From: Streptomyces sp. NBRC 110035
Lineage (GTDB): Bacteria > Actinomycetota > Actinomycetes > Streptomycetales > Streptomycetaceae
Assembly (NCBI RefSeq): GCF_000829695.1
Contig: NZ_BBNN01000017.1
Location: 325,175-389,174, forward strand
DNA length: 64,000 nucleotides
Direction: 5' to 3'
Each line of letters starts with the position of its first letter. The first letter of the stretch is position 1. Below, in pieces: positions 17,522 to 26,304 of this stretch. The translations under genes were made by a program, and so were the position numbers. The notes below the pieces were generated by a model. That model was not told the origin of the DNA, did no database searches, and worked only from the letters and a program-made list of their open reading frames with translations.

Positions 17522-17652
17522 CGTCCGTCCACCCCTGCGGCTTGTCTGTGGCGCGCCTTCGCACCCAGCACTTCGGAAGCTACCGCAGCCCACTGACAAC
17601 GGCCCTCCGGGACGACGAACGTGCAGGCGGGGGCGGGTCCGGTGGGGAACCG

Positions 17653-19074
17653 CTACGTCCGCCCACCGGCCCGCGGAACCGCTCCGAACCCGTCGGGCCC
17701 GCCCTGCGCCGGGGCGGGCCGGCGCCGCTCCACCCGGGCCGCGCGGGTGCCCAGCACCGTGATGGTCACGACGCCGGCCACCGCCACCAGGCCGACCCCC
17801 ACCGTCCCGGCCCAGCCGCCCGAGTGGAAGGCGAGCGCACCGACCGTGCTGCCCGCGCTGGAGCCGACGTAGTAGGCGGACTGGTACAGCGCCGACGCCT
17901 GGGCGCGGCCCTGGGTGGCCGTCCGCCCGACCGCCGCGGACGCGACCGCGTGACCCGCGAAGAAACCGCCGGTGATCAGCACCAGGCCCAGCAGGATCAG
18001 GGGCAGGGAGCCGGCCAGGGACAGCAGCAGACCCGCCGCCGTGGTGCCGCCCGCCGCGTACAGCGCGCCCCGGCGGCCGAGCCGGCCCACCAGCCGGCCC
18101 GCCGCCGACGCCGCCACCGTGCCGACCAGGTACACCAGGAAGACCGAGCCGACGATGCCCTGGGGGAGGGAGAAGGGTGCCTCGGCCAGCCGGTAGCCGA
18201 TCACGGTGTAGACCCCGCCGAACACGGTCATGAACAGGGCGCCGATGGCGTACAGGCGCCGCAGCAGCGGGTTCGCGAGATGGTCGCGGACCGTGCCGAG
18301 CAGGACGCGCGGGCGCAGCGAGCCCGGACGGAAGTGCTTCGGCGCCGGCAGCAGCAGCCGGAACGCCACCGCGCACGCCACCGAGAGCACCCCGATCACA
18401 CCGACGGCGACCCGCCAGCCCCACTCCTGGGCCACCCAGCCGGTGATGACCCGGCCGCTCATCCCGCCGACGCTGTTGCCCGCGACGAACAGCCCGATCG
18501 CGGTCACCAGGGCCTTCGGCCGGACCTCCTCCGCCAGGTACGCGGCCGCCGACGCGGGCACCCCGGCCAGGGCCGCCCCCTGCAGCGCCCGCAGGGCCAC
18601 CAGGGAGCCCAGCGACGGGGCGAAGGGGACCAGCAGCCCGACGGTCACCGCGACGGCCAGCGAGGCCGTCATGACCGTACGGCGTCCGTAGCGCTCCGAC
18701 AGCGCGCTCATCGGCAGCACGAACACCGCGAGACCACCGGTGGCCGCCGCCACCGTCCAGCTCGCCTCGCCCGCGCTCACCCCGAGGCCGCCGGAGACCA
18801 GCGGCAGCAGGGCCTGCGTGGAGTACAGCAGGGCGAAGGCCGCCACACCCGCCAGGAACAGGGCGAAGCTCATCCGGCGGAAACCGGGGCCGCCCGGGGA
18901 CAGACGCGCGTCGGCACCGCCCGGCGCGCCCGGAGCAACCGGCGCGGTCGGCGGGCTCGGAGCGGTCGGCGGGCTCGGGGGAGGGGAGGAGGGGAGGACG
19001 GAGGGAGAGACGGAGGACGTGACGGAGGTGCGGGCGTCCACGGTGGCGGACGCCCCGGTACTGGCGGGAGACAT
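17653..19074 (-). CDS. MFS transporter (YnfM-like drug/solute efflux)
   Basis: 473 residues. A Ser/Pro/Ala-rich N-terminal stretch (~60 residues, cytoplasmic) precedes 12 predicted membrane segments beginning FALFLAGVAAFALLYSTQAL. The loop 2-3 motif is SERYGRRTVMTASL and the GVPASAAAYLAEEVRP segment fits the YnfM/MFS_1 group. The substrate is unknown. The start ATG 19074 faces the divergent LysR-type gene 63 bases away, so that regulator probably controls it. The SP-repeat region is of low complexity and probably variable between strains. Confidence 0.87.
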   Translation of the reverse strand: MSPASTGASATVDARTSVTSSVSPSVLPSSPPPSPPTAPSPPTAPVAPGAPGGADARLSPGGPGFRRMSFALFLAGVAAFALLYSTQALLPLVSGGLGVSAGEASWTVAAATGGLAVFVLPMSALSERYGRRTVMTASLAVAVTVGLLVPFAPSLGSLVALRALQGAALAGVPASAAAYLAEEVRPKALVTAIGLFVAGNSVGGMSGRVITGWVAQEWGWRVAVGVIGVLSVACAVAFRLLLPAPKHFRPGSLRPRVLLGTVRDHLANPLLRRLYAIGALFMTVFGGVYTVIGYRLAEAPFSLPQGIVGSVFLVYLVGTVAASAAGRLVGRLGRRGALYAAGGTTAAGLLLSLAGSLPLILLGLVLITGGFFAGHAVASAAVGRTATQGRAQASALYQSAYYVGSSAGSTVGALAFHSGGWAGTVGVGLVAVAGVVTITVLGTRAARVERRRPAPAQGGPDGFGAVPRAGGRT

Positions 19075-19137
19075 GCGTCGAACCTATGGACGGCCCCACT
19101 CATCCGTCCAATGCACGGAATCGTCATAATCGTTCCC
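19075..19137. promoter_or_regulatory. Divergent promoter between MFS and LysR genes
   Basis: The 63-base gap is A/T-richer than its flanks, with a CATAATCG segment near 19125. It must hold both promoters and, from LysR family behaviour, a T-N11-A type site. No exact operator is claimed. Confidence 0.45.
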
Positions 19138-20091
19138 ATGCGGCATCAGCAGAGGTCACCGGGTCGGCTGTCGCCGTCCGGTGACACAGAAGACATCGTC
19201 GCGCTGCTCGCGCCGCGCCTCGTCCACTTCGCCGGCGTCGCCCGCACGGAACATGTCACCCGTGCCGCGCAGGAGCTGCAGGTACCGCAGTCCACGCTCT
19301 CCCGGTCCGTCGCCCGTCTCGAACAGGACCTGGGCGTCGACCTGTTCGCCCGGCACGGCCGGACCCTCTCCCTCACCCCCGCCGGCCGCACCTTCCTCGC
19401 CTCCGTGGAACGGGCCCTCGCCGAGATCGGGCGGGCCGCCGACGAGGTGCGCGCCGACGCGGACCCGGCCACCGGCAAGGTCGCCTTCGGGTTCCTGCAC
19501 ACCATGGGCGCCGAGACCGTGCCCGGCCTGCTGCACGCCTTCCGCGCCGACCATCCGCGCATCCGCTTCAGCCTCGTCCAGAACTACGGCGAGGCCATGC
19601 TGGAAGGCCTCCGAGCGGGCGAGCTCGACCTGTGCCTGACCTCACCGGTCCCGGACGCCCCCGACCTCGTCGCCCGCCGCCTGGACGAGCAGAAGCTGCG
19701 CCTGGTCGTCCCCGCCGACCACCGGCTCGCCGGCCGCCGCCGGATCCGCCTCTCCGAGGCCGCCGACGAGAACTTCGTGACCCTGGAACCCGGTTACGGC
19801 CTGCGCCGCATCACCGACGACCTCTGCGCCCAGGCCGGGTTCCGGCCCCGGGTCGCCTTCGAGGGCGAGGAGGCGGAGACCCTGCGGGGCCTGGTAGCGG
19901 CCGGGCTCGGCGTCGCCCTGCTGCCCCCGCCGGCCGTGCCCCGCCCCGGTGTGGTGGAACTGACCGTCACCTCGCCGCGGGCGGCCCGTGAGATCGGCGT
20001 CGCCTGGCTGGCGGGGCGGCCGGACACCCTGCCGGTGTCGGCGTTCAAGAAGTTCCTGCTGTCGCGGCGCGGCCACCTGCTCCCGGACTGA
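19138..20091 (+). CDS. LysR-family transcriptional regulator
   Basis: 317 residues. The winged-helix domain (residues ~25-85) contains VTRAAQELQVPQSTLSRSVA and LEQDLGVDLFARHGRTLSLT. The effector-binding domain follows, ending near residue 310. The first ~20 residues are polar and disordered; ATG 19138 is chosen because it opens directly after the divergent promoter, and an internal start is possible. In LysR pairs the regulator binds the shared gap and responds to the transported compound, so it most likely controls the MFS gene and itself. Confidence 0.88.
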   Translation: MRHQQRSPGRLSPSGDTEDIVALLAPRLVHFAGVARTEHVTRAAQELQVPQSTLSRSVARLEQDLGVDLFARHGRTLSLTPAGRTFLASVERALAEIGRAADEVRADADPATGKVAFGFLHTMGAETVPGLLHAFRADHPRIRFSLVQNYGEAMLEGLRAGELDLCLTSPVPDAPDLVARRLDEQKLRLVVPADHRLAGRRRIRLSEAADENFVTLEPGYGLRRITDDLCAQAGFRPRVAFEGEEAETLRGLVAAGLGVALLPPPAVPRPGVVELTVTSPRAAREIGVAWLAGRPDTLPVSAFKKFLLSRRGHLLPD

Positions 20092-20120
20092 CCGCCCCCC
20101 GCCGCCTGCCGCCCGCCGCT

Positions 20121-20208
20121 CGGCGTCTGCCGTCTGCTGCCCGGCGCCCGGCGTCTGCCGCCCGCCCCTTGGTGCCTGCTGTCTGCCCCCGGTGCCCGGC
20201 GTCTGCCG
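20121..20208. repeat. Short direct repeats CGGCGTCTGCCG (x3)
   Basis: Three exact 12-base copies at 20121-20132, 20149-20160 and 20197-20208, inside a stretch (20092-20230) built of related CTGCC/CCGGCG words. It fills the gap between the LysR gene and the convergent hydrolase gene. It looks like decayed slippage sequence. Confidence 0.6.
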
Positions 20209-20261
20209 CCTACCACTGGCCGCCCGGCACTCGTCATGCCGGTGCGTACGGCCGAGGCCGC

Positions 20262-21023
20262 CTACCGCCGTAACGACGTACCGAACCCCGAGGCCAGCGG
20301 CATCCGCAGCCCCAGTGGCGGAGGCGCCGCCAGCGCGTCCCGCACCGGACGCGACAGCGCCCGCCCGAACAACGTCCCCATCACGAAGTCCTCGCACAGC
20401 GCCAGCACTTCGTCCCGGTACTGGTGCAACCCGTGCCCGTCGGCGTGCACTTCGAAGCGGCACACGTCCCGGTTCGCCTTCTTCGCCCGCGCCGCCAGCC
20501 GGAAGGACAGCTCGGGGTCGGTCCGGGTGTCGTGCGTGCCGTGCACGATCAGCACCTGCCGTCCGGCCAGTTGCCTCACCGGTTCGGGTGGTGCGGCCAC
20601 ATCCTCCTCGGGCAGCCAGGGGGCCAGCGCCAGCACGGAGCCGACGGCCTCGTGCCCGCCCGCGCGCAGGGCCGCCCTGCCGCCCATGCCGAGGCCGGCC
20701 AGGCACACGGGAACGTCCCCGTAGCGCCGCACGGCCTCGCCGGCGGCCCAGATGGCGTCCCGCGCGAGATGCGCCTCGCTGCCGTTCCAGCCCCGGTAGC
20801 GGTAGTGGACGACGTGGACGGCGAGTTGATCGGCCCGGCCCGCGCGGCCGAGACGGCGTCCCAGAGCGCGTACGGAGGCGGTCGCCACCAGGGGGGACGG
20901 TCTGCGGCTGGAGACCGGATCGCCGCCGGGCAGCAGCAGCACCACGCCGCTCACCGCCTTCGGCTCCGGGCCGAGCGCCTTCCCCAGCCGTGCCCCGCGA
21001 ACCGGCGTCGCTTGCTGTGCCAT
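20262..21023 (-). CDS. Alpha/beta-hydrolase-fold protein lacking the nucleophile serine
   Basis: 253 residues with the dienelactone-hydrolase-like layout: VVLLLPGGDP at the start, VHVVHYRYRGWNGSEAH, then VLIVHGTHDTRTDP with the acid residue and VHADGHGLHQY with the His. At the nucleophile elbow, where G-x-S-x-G is expected, it reads CLAGLGMGGRAAL, so the Ser is Gly. Either it is inactive as a hydrolase or it has another role. ATG 21023. It is divergent from add with 113 bases between, so it may share that regulated region. The family call is fair; the function is unknown. Confidence 0.8.
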   Translation of the reverse strand: MAQQATPVRGARLGKALGPEPKAVSGVVLLLPGGDPVSSRRPSPLVATASVRALGRRLGRAGRADQLAVHVVHYRYRGWNGSEAHLARDAIWAAGEAVRRYGDVPVCLAGLGMGGRAALRAGGHEAVGSVLALAPWLPEEDVAAPPEPVRQLAGRQVLIVHGTHDTRTDPELSFRLAARAKKANRDVCRFEVHADGHGLHQYRDEVLALCEDFVMGTLFGRALSRPVRDALAAPPPLGLRMPLASGFGTSLRR

Positions 21024-21108
21024 GACAGAACAGTGTCAGAAGCAACGGTGTACGGGACCCTGCCGTGCGGTCACCGTTGGGTATCGGCATATGCGCACGC
21101 CGGGCGAT

Positions 21109-21120
21109 CTACGCGCGTAG
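21109..21120. promoter_or_regulatory. Nucleoside-regulon operator, exact CTACGCGCGTAG, with leaderless add promoter
   Basis: The perfect palindrome lies just upstream of the -10 box TAGAGT (21125-21130), i.e. between -35 and -10. The -10 ends six bases before the ATG of add at 21137, so the transcript starts at or next to the start codon. Occupied, this site should block polymerase. Confidence 0.8.
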
Positions 21121-21136
21121 GCGTTAGAGTGCCGAG

Positions 21137-22294
21137 ATGACGAGCCAGAGCACCGCGAACACCCCGGTCGCGGACCAGATCCGCCGGGCGCCCAAGGTTC
21201 TGCTGCACGACCATCTCGACGGCGGACTGCGCCCCGGCACCGTCGTCGACCTGGCCCGCGAGGGGGGCTACACCCAACTCCCCGAGACCGAGCCGGACAA
21301 GCTCGCCCTCTGGTTCCGGGAGGCCGCCGACTCCGGTTCCCTGGAGCGGTACCTGGAGACGTTCTCGCACACCGTCGGCGTCCTGCAGACCCGGGACGCC
21401 CTGGTACGGGTCGCCGCCGAGTGCGCCGAGGACCTGGCCGCGGACGGCGTCGTCTACGCCGAGGTGCGCTACGCGCCCGAGCAGCACCTCGAGGGCGGGC
21501 TGGCCCTCGAGGAGGTCGTCGAAGCGGTCAACGAGGGCTTCCGGCAAGGGGAGCGGCGGGCCCGGCAGGACGGCCGGCGCATCCGCGTCGGCGCACTGCT
21601 CACCGCCATGCGGCACGCGGCCCGCTCCCTGGAGATCGCCGAACTCGCCAACCGCTACCGGGACCTGGGTGTCGTCGGCTTCGACATCGCGGGCGCCGAG
21701 GCCGGTTACCCTCCCACCCGGCACCTCGACGCCTTCGAGTACCTCAAGCGCGAGAACAACCACTTCACGATCCACGCCGGAGAGGCCTTCGGGCTCCCGT
21801 CCATCTGGCAGGCCCTGCAGTGGTGCGGTGCCGACCGGCTCGGGCACGGGGTGCGCATCATCGACGACATCCAGGTGCGCGACGACGGCACGGTCGAGCT
21901 CGGCCGGCTCGCCTCCTACGTCCGGGACAAGCGCATCCCGTTGGAGCTGTGCCCCAGCTCCAACCTGCAGACGGGGGCGGCGACCTCGTACGCCGAGCAC
22001 CCCGTCGGCCTGCTGCGCCGGCTGCATTTCCGTGCCACGGTGAACACCGACAACAGGCTCATGTCGCACACGAGCATGAGCCAGGAATTCGAGCACCTGG
22101 TCGACGCGTTCGGCTACACGCTCGACGACATGCAGTGGTTCTCCGTCAATGCGATGAAATCGGCATTCATTCCTTTCGACGAACGACTCGCCATGATCAA
22201 TGACGTCATCAAGCCCGGTTATGCCGAGCTGAAATCCGAATGGCTGTTCCGTCAGACCGCCTCCACCAGCCGTTCTGCCACCTCGGAAGAGTGA
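21137..22294 (+). CDS. add: Adenosine deaminase
   Basis: Hydrolyses (deoxy)adenosine to (deoxy)inosine. 385 residues with all zinc and catalytic motifs: [14 protein letters not shown] (two His ligands), [14 protein letters not shown] (His ligand and catalytic Glu), RLGHGVRI and [19 protein letters not shown] (Asp pair). The ATG at 21137 fits the leaderless promoter. No other gene is co-transcribed in this strand until the small secreted protein 140 bases later. Its product is the substrate of the purine nucleoside phosphorylase at 36190, which carries the same operator. Confidence 0.96.
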   Translation: MTSQSTANTPVADQIRRAPKVLLHDHLDGGLRPGTVVDLAREGGYTQLPETEPDKLALWFREAADSGSLERYLETFSHTVGVLQTRDALVRVAAECAEDLAADGVVYAEVRYAPEQHLEGGLALEEVVEAVNEGFRQGERRARQDGRRIRVGALLTAMRHAARSLEIAELANRYRDLGVVGFDIAGAEAGYPPTRHLDAFEYLKRENNHFTIHAGEAFGLPSIWQALQWCGADRLGHGVRIIDDIQVRDDGTVELGRLASYVRDKRIPLELCPSSNLQTGAATSYAEHPVGLLRRLHFRATVNTDNRLMSHTSMSQEFEHLVDAFGYTLDDMQWFSVNAMKSAFIPFDERLAMINDVIKPGYAELKSEWLFRQTASTSRSATSEE

Positions 22295-22434
22295 TCGGGG
22301 GAATTTTCGGACAGCGGACACGCGGGCGGTGTTCACCCTGCGTCCGCATTCCGCTGTTTGCGGCCGGTGGCCCCGTCTGATTACGGTCACCGGACCGCTC
22401 ACATCCCCGTATTCCATTTCGAGGACACATCTTC

Positions 22435-22767
22435 ATGAAGCAGTCTGCTGCCAAGACCCTCGGCGTCGCCGCGCTCGGTGCCGCCTTCGCCGCCGCCGGT
22501 GCGGGTGCCGCCACCGCGGCCCCGTCCGTCCCGGACGCCCTCCCCGCGCTGGACACCGCCACCCAGGCCCTCCCGGCCGAGAACCTCTCCGCGCTGCCGG
22601 GCACGGAGCAGGCGGCGGAGACCGGTCTGCAGGCGGCAGGTGCGGGCGTGACGGCCGCACAGCCGGTCGTCGAGCAGCGGCTCGCCGACGGTCCGACGCA
22701 GCCGGTCGCCGGTCTGCTCGGCGGCCTGCCGCTGCAGGGCTCCGTCAACGGCTTCCCCGTCGGCTGA
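22435..22767 (+). CDS. Small secreted Ala/Gly/Pro-rich protein
   Basis: 110 residues with a clear signal peptide (MKQSAAKTLGVAALGAAFAA, cleavage after ATA-A near residue 28). The mature part is ~80 residues, without Cys, rich in Ala, Pro, Leu and Gln. ATG 22435 follows GAGGACAC. No known domain is seen. It resembles in style, though not in sequence, the secreted protein at 29039. The strong hairpin at 22815 ends transcription. Such small exported proteins are common in Streptomyces; the function is unknown. Confidence 0.75.
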   Translation: MKQSAAKTLGVAALGAAFAAAGAGAATAAPSVPDALPALDTATQALPAENLSALPGTEQAAETGLQAAGAGVTAAQPVVEQRLADGPTQPVAGLLGGLPLQGSVNGFPVG

Positions 22768-22814
22768 CGTCCACAGGAGCATTCCGCACAGGGCCCGCCC
22801 CCGGCAGGCCCGTG

Positions 22815-22856
22815 ACCGATGGGGCGCCCCCCGGACCCGGGGGGCGCCCCATCGGT
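22815..22856. terminator. Two-way terminator hairpin
   Basis: A 19-bp stem (22815-22833 with 22838-22856) around a 4-base loop, between the convergent secreted-protein and PspC genes; it can serve both. Confidence 0.8.
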
Positions 22857-22892
22857 GTGCTCACGGGGAGGGCGGCGCGGGGGCCGCAGGCC

Positions 22893-23096
22893 TCACCAGG
22901 CGCTCGTCCGAACCCTGCCCTCGGACGGGAACAGGATCCACAGCGCTATGTAGAGCAGGAACTGCGGGCCGGGGAGCAGGCACGAGGCCACGAAGACGAC
23001 CCGCATCGTGGTCGGGGAGGTGCCGAAGCGGCGGGCCAGCGCGGCACACACGCCGCCGATCACGCGGTTGTCGGTGGGGCGGGCGAGGCGGGACAT
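22893..23096 (-). CDS. PspC-domain small membrane protein
   Basis: 67 residues. The N-terminal half NRVIGGVCAALARRFGTSPT and the helix VVFVASCLLPGPQFLLYIALWILFP form a complete PspC domain (phage-shock-protein C type, membrane stress). ATG 23096 has GAAGGAG seven bases upstream, which decides it over an upstream open frame. It lies alone, convergent with the secreted-protein gene and in line with the VanZ gene. The partner proteins of the phage-shock system are not in the window. Confidence 0.88.
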   Translation of the reverse strand: MSRLARPTDNRVIGGVCAALARRFGTSPTTMRVVFVASCLLPGPQFLLYIALWILFPSEGRVRTSAW

Positions 23097-23148
23097 CGTG
23101 AACTCCTTCGTGGTCGTGCTGCCGGGTTGTTCTTCCCGTGTACCCACG

Positions 23149-23730
23149 TTACGGAGACGAAGGGGGAAAAGCGTCACTCCACGGGGCGATCCCCACCCTG
23201 GTAATCGTCGGGGTCCGACCCTGAGCAGGCTCCTCCCCGCGGATCCTCGTCCCGGCCCGGCGCAGGGCCCGGCGGCGCAGCCATGCACGCCCCGCCGGCA
23301 CCAGGGCGGCATGGGCGAGGGCCGCGCCCAGGGTGTTCAGCATCAGCGCGTCGACGTCCACGACCCGTCCCGGCACCCCGGTCTGCAGCATCTCGATGCC
23401 CAGCGACAGCAGTGCCGCAGCGGTCATGGTGCGGATCAGTGAACCCACCGGCGAGACGGCCAGCCGGCCCCCCGTCATCGGCAGCAGCACACCGAGCGGC
23501 GCGAACAGCACCAGCCCCTCGGCGACCCGGCGGACCCCCGTCGCCCAGCCCAGCGCGAAATCCGCCCGGAGGCCGTCGAAGGGGCGCAGATTGGCGGGCA
23601 TCACCCAGGGGACCTGCAGAGGGCGCAGCGTGCACCAGGCGACGAACACGAGATACCCGGCCAGGAGGAGACCTCCTGCCACACGGATACGGAACGCGGC
23701 GGTGCCGCCGACGGGGCCTTGACGCTGCAC
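23149..23730 (-). CDS. VanZ-family membrane protein
   Basis: 193 residues with four membrane segments (VAGGLLLAGYLVFVAWCTL; EGLVLFAPLGVLLPM; TAAALLSLGIEMLQ; DALMLNTLGAALAHAAL). The pattern N-L-x-P-F-D-G-L and IEMLQTGVPGRVVDVDALMLNTLGA is the VanZ-like signature, known from teicoplanin resistance but widespread without a proven role. The start is GTG 23730 after an AGGGGTT ribosome site. The tail of ~35 residues is polar. It sits upstream of the PspC gene on the same strand with 52 bases between, so the two may be co-transcribed. Confidence 0.8.
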   Translation of the reverse strand: MQRQGPVGGTAAFRIRVAGGLLLAGYLVFVAWCTLRPLQVPWVMPANLRPFDGLRADFALGWATGVRRVAEGLVLFAPLGVLLPMTGGRLAVSPVGSLIRTMTAAALLSLGIEMLQTGVPGRVVDVDALMLNTLGAALAHAALVPAGRAWLRRRALRRAGTRIRGEEPAQGRTPTITRVGIAPWSDAFPPSSP

Positions 23731-23830
23731 GAACCCCTAGACGCGGCCCCCGGCAGGATCGGTTCCGCGCGGGACCCCGTCAGTCGGGTGAGGCATGCGC
23801 CACAGCGCGGCACACCGGCCGCGCCCGGCG

Positions 23831-24478
23831 TCACCCGTCGGCGACCGCCGTGGACGGCGGCTCCGTGCTGCCGGGACGGGCCCGGACCTCGTCGGTGCAC
23901 CGGTAGCGGCGCGGTCGTTCGTCGTCCTGGCCGCCCAGGACCACCGAGCCGTCGCCCTCGGCCGCCGCCGAGTCGGAGAACGTGCAGACGATCTGCGCGA
24001 GCGCGTAGGACGTCAGGCTCCCCGGCGGGATGCTCAGACGCAGCGTGTCCTTGGGATCGCCGGAACGCGGACCGCTCACGGTCATCCCGCCCCGTACGTT
24101 CGTGGTGTACCCGGTCTCCTTCTCGGCGGGCGTCGGCGGCGCGGAGAGCTGGTCCAGCAGTCCCTGAGCCACCTCGGCGCGCCGCTGCCCGGAGTCCGCC
24201 GCGCCCTTTGGCACCCGCACCGTCCGGTCGACGGCCACCAGGGACGAGCCGCAGAGCAGGAACACCTGCGCCGGCAGGCCCCGTGCGGGCGGTGAGGCCC
24301 CGTCCGCCTCGGTCTGCGCACAGCGCACCCGGGAGGGTGCCGGACCGAAGTCGGTCGGCACCTCGGTGGCCCGGATCCCGCACCCGGCGAGCAGCACGCC
24401 GAGCGCGGTGACGGTGAGCAGCCCGGGGAAGCGTCGTATCCGCACCGGGCTCGCCTTCGTCGGACGTACGGTCATCAC
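23831..24478 (-). CDS. Lipoprotein downstream of afsQ2
   Basis: 215 residues; Arg-rich n-region and lipobox VLLAGC place the acylated Cys near residue 33. The mature part has four further Cys and a GerM/LpqB-like region (AQGLLDQLSAPPTPAEKETGY, RLSIPPGSLTSYALAQIVCTF). GTG 24478 overlaps the afsQ2 stop (GTGA), with ATG 24475 as the next codon, so it is translated with the two-component system. A job as an outer-surface sensor partner or accessory for AfsQ2 follows from position only. In S. coelicolor a lipoprotein gene also follows afsQ2 (recalled). Confidence 0.85.
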   Translation of the reverse strand: MMTVRPTKASPVRIRRFPGLLTVTALGVLLAGCGIRATEVPTDFGPAPSRVRCAQTEADGASPPARGLPAQVFLLCGSSLVAVDRTVRVPKGAADSGQRRAEVAQGLLDQLSAPPTPAEKETGYTTNVRGGMTVSGPRSGDPKDTLRLSIPPGSLTSYALAQIVCTFSDSAAAEGDGSVVLGGQDDERPRRYRCTDEVRARPGSTEPPSTAVADG

Positions 24479-26304
24479 GCGTCCCCCTCGGCGCGCTCAT
24501 GCCGGGCGCCGCCCTTGCCACCGCCGGCCGCCTTCCCGGAGGCGCCGCCCGTACCGCCGCCGGCCTTCCCGGAGACGCCGCCCGTGCTCTCCCGCGGGTC
24601 CTCGGCGTCCCGTTCCATCAGTGCGGAGACGTCGCGCGGCAGCCGCAGCGTGAACACCGCGCCGCCGCCGGGGGCGTTGGCCGCGGTGATCTCGCCGCCG
24701 TGGGCATGGGCGTTCTCCATCGCGATGGACAGCCCGAGCCCGCTGCCCTCGGAACGCGGCCGGGACGCGCTGGCCTTGTAGAAGCGGTCGAAGACGTGCG
24801 GCAGGACGTCCTCGGGAATGCCCGGTCCCTGGTCCCGCACCTCGATGACCACCGTGCCCACGCCCCCGGTGCCGGCGGTGGAACCCGGCTCGTCGGCCGT
24901 TTCCCTGCCGCCGACCGTGCCTGCCCCCGCGGCGCCCGGGCGGTCGCCACCGCTTCCGCTCCCGGCCTCGCGTTCCTCGCGCACCGACACCCGTACCGGC
25001 GAGCCGCCGTGCTTGAGGGCGTTGCCGATGAGGTTGGCGAGGACCACGTCCAGCCGGCGCGGGTCGATCCGGGCGTGGATGCCGCGCTCCGCGTCCAGTT
25101 CGACCGCGTCCAGCCAGGCACGGGCGTCGATGCAGGCGGTGATCTGGTCGGCGATGTCGACGTCGTCGAGGACGAGACGGGCGGTGCCCGCGTCGAAACG
25201 GGTGACCTCCATCAGGTTCTCGACCAGGTCGCCCAGCCGCCGCGTCTCACTGATCACGATCCGTACGGCGGGCTCGATCATCGGGTCGATGCCACCGCCC
25301 TCGAACTCCAACTCCTCCTCGAGGACTTCCGTCACCGCCGTGATCGCGGTCAGCGGGGTGCGCAGTTCGTGGCTCATGTCCGCGACGAACCGGCGGGACG
25401 CGTCGTCCCGGGCGGCCATGTCGGCCACCCGTTTCTCCAGCGCCTCGGCGGCCTTGTTGAACGTTCTCGACAGATCGGCCAGTTCGTCCGTGCCCGACAC
25501 CCGCAGCCGGGTGTCCAGCCTGCCCTCGCCGAGCCGCCGGGCTGCCACCCCGAGCCGCTGCACCGGCTTCAGCACGGTCGTCGCCAGGGCCTGCGCCAGC
25601 AGCGCGGAGCCGATCAGTGCGAGCCCGGTGGCGATCCCCAGCGACCAGGCGAGCGAGTTGAGGTCCTTGGCCTCCGGCTCCAGCGACTTGAGCATGTAAC
25701 CGGTCGGGCCGCCGCCGATCGTCCGGGTGCCCGCCACCAGGTAGGGGGTGTCGCCCTGGACGATCCGCTGCCAGTACAGGTGGTACGCGTACGGGTTGGC
25801 CGAGGTGATCTTCTGCCGCTCGTTCACCGCCTCGCGCAGCGAGACCGGCACGTCCTGCACCGAGAAGCCGCTCAGCCCGCCCGAACTGCCGTACACGGTA
25901 CGGCCCCGGGGGTCCTCGGCGATCAGCAGCACCGAGAACCGCTGGCTGCTGTCGGCCATCTGGCCCGCCGCGTGCTGCAGTTCGTCCTGCGTCGGGTGCT
26001 CGGGCAGCGCGCCCGCCCGGTTCTGCATCCCCTGCTCGAAGTCGCCCAGGACCGCGTCCTGGGCACGGGTGAGCACCGCCTCGCGGTTGAGCCAGTACGC
26101 GATGCCCGACGCGGACACCGCGGCGGTGAGCGCGACCAGCCCGAACACGACGACGAGCCGCAGCCGCAGGCTGGTGAACCGCAGCCGTGACCAGAGGCCC
26201 TTGCGCGCCGCGGACCAGCCGCGGGGCCCGCTGCGGTCTTCCTGGTGCTCCTGGTGCTCCTGGTGCTCCTGGTGCTGCTGGTTCCCTTGTTGCTCGTGTG
26301 TCAC
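24475..26304 (-). CDS. afsQ2: Sensor histidine kinase AfsQ2
   Basis: Membrane sensor kinase that phosphorylates AfsQ1; in S. coelicolor the pair links nitrogen (glutamate) status to antibiotic production. Order: polar N-tail with HQE repeats, first membrane helix (LRLVVVFGLVALTAAVSASG), an extracellular sensor of ~145 residues, second helix, HAMP (LKPVQRLGVAARRLGEG), H-box FVADMSHELRTPL, N-box VVLANLIGNALKHGG, G1 VRDQGPGIPEDVLPHVFDRF and G2 GSGLGLSIAMENAHAHGG. A Gly/Lys-rich tail closes it. GTG 26304 overlaps the afsQ1 stop. At 609 residues it is longer than the ~535 recalled for S. coelicolor, mainly through low-complexity ends. Confidence 0.93.
   Translation of the reverse strand: MTHEQQGNQQHQEHQEHQEHQEDRSGPRGWSAARKGLWSRLRFTSLRLRLVVVFGLVALTAAVSASGIAYWLNREAVLTRAQDAVLGDFEQGMQNRAGALPEHPTQDELQHAAGQMADSSQRFSVLLIAEDPRGRTVYGSSGGLSGFSVQDVPVSLREAVNERQKITSANPYAYHLYWQRIVQGDTPYLVAGTRTIGGGPTGYMLKSLEPEAKDLNSLAWSLGIATGLALIGSALLAQALATTVLKPVQRLGVAARRLGEGRLDTRLRVSGTDELADLSRTFNKAAEALEKRVADMAARDDASRRFVADMSHELRTPLTAITAVTEVLEEELEFEGGGIDPMIEPAVRIVISETRRLGDLVENLMEVTRFDAGTARLVLDDVDIADQITACIDARAWLDAVELDAERGIHARIDPRRLDVVLANLIGNALKHGGSPVRVSVREEREAGSGSGGDRPGAAGAGTVGGRETADEPGSTAGTGGVGTVVIEVRDQGPGIPEDVLPHVFDRFYKASASRPRSEGSGLGLSIAMENAHAHGGEITAANAPGGGAVFTLRLPRDVSALMERDAEDPRESTGGVSGKAGGGTGGASGKAAGGGKGGARHERAEGDA
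26241..26276. repeat. 9-bp tandem repeat in afsQ2 (4 copies)
   Basis: Four exact copies of CCTGGTGCT on the + strand, read on the - strand as a repeated His-Gln-Glu in the cytoplasmic N-tail of AfsQ2. The unit is a multiple of three, so copy-number change keeps the frame. Confidence 0.85.

Noticed and set aside
21105..21125. IS or phage attachment site explanation for the CTACGCGCGTAG copies
   Set aside because: Copies are fixed relative to -10 boxes of pathway genes and not at element borders; an operator explains them better.
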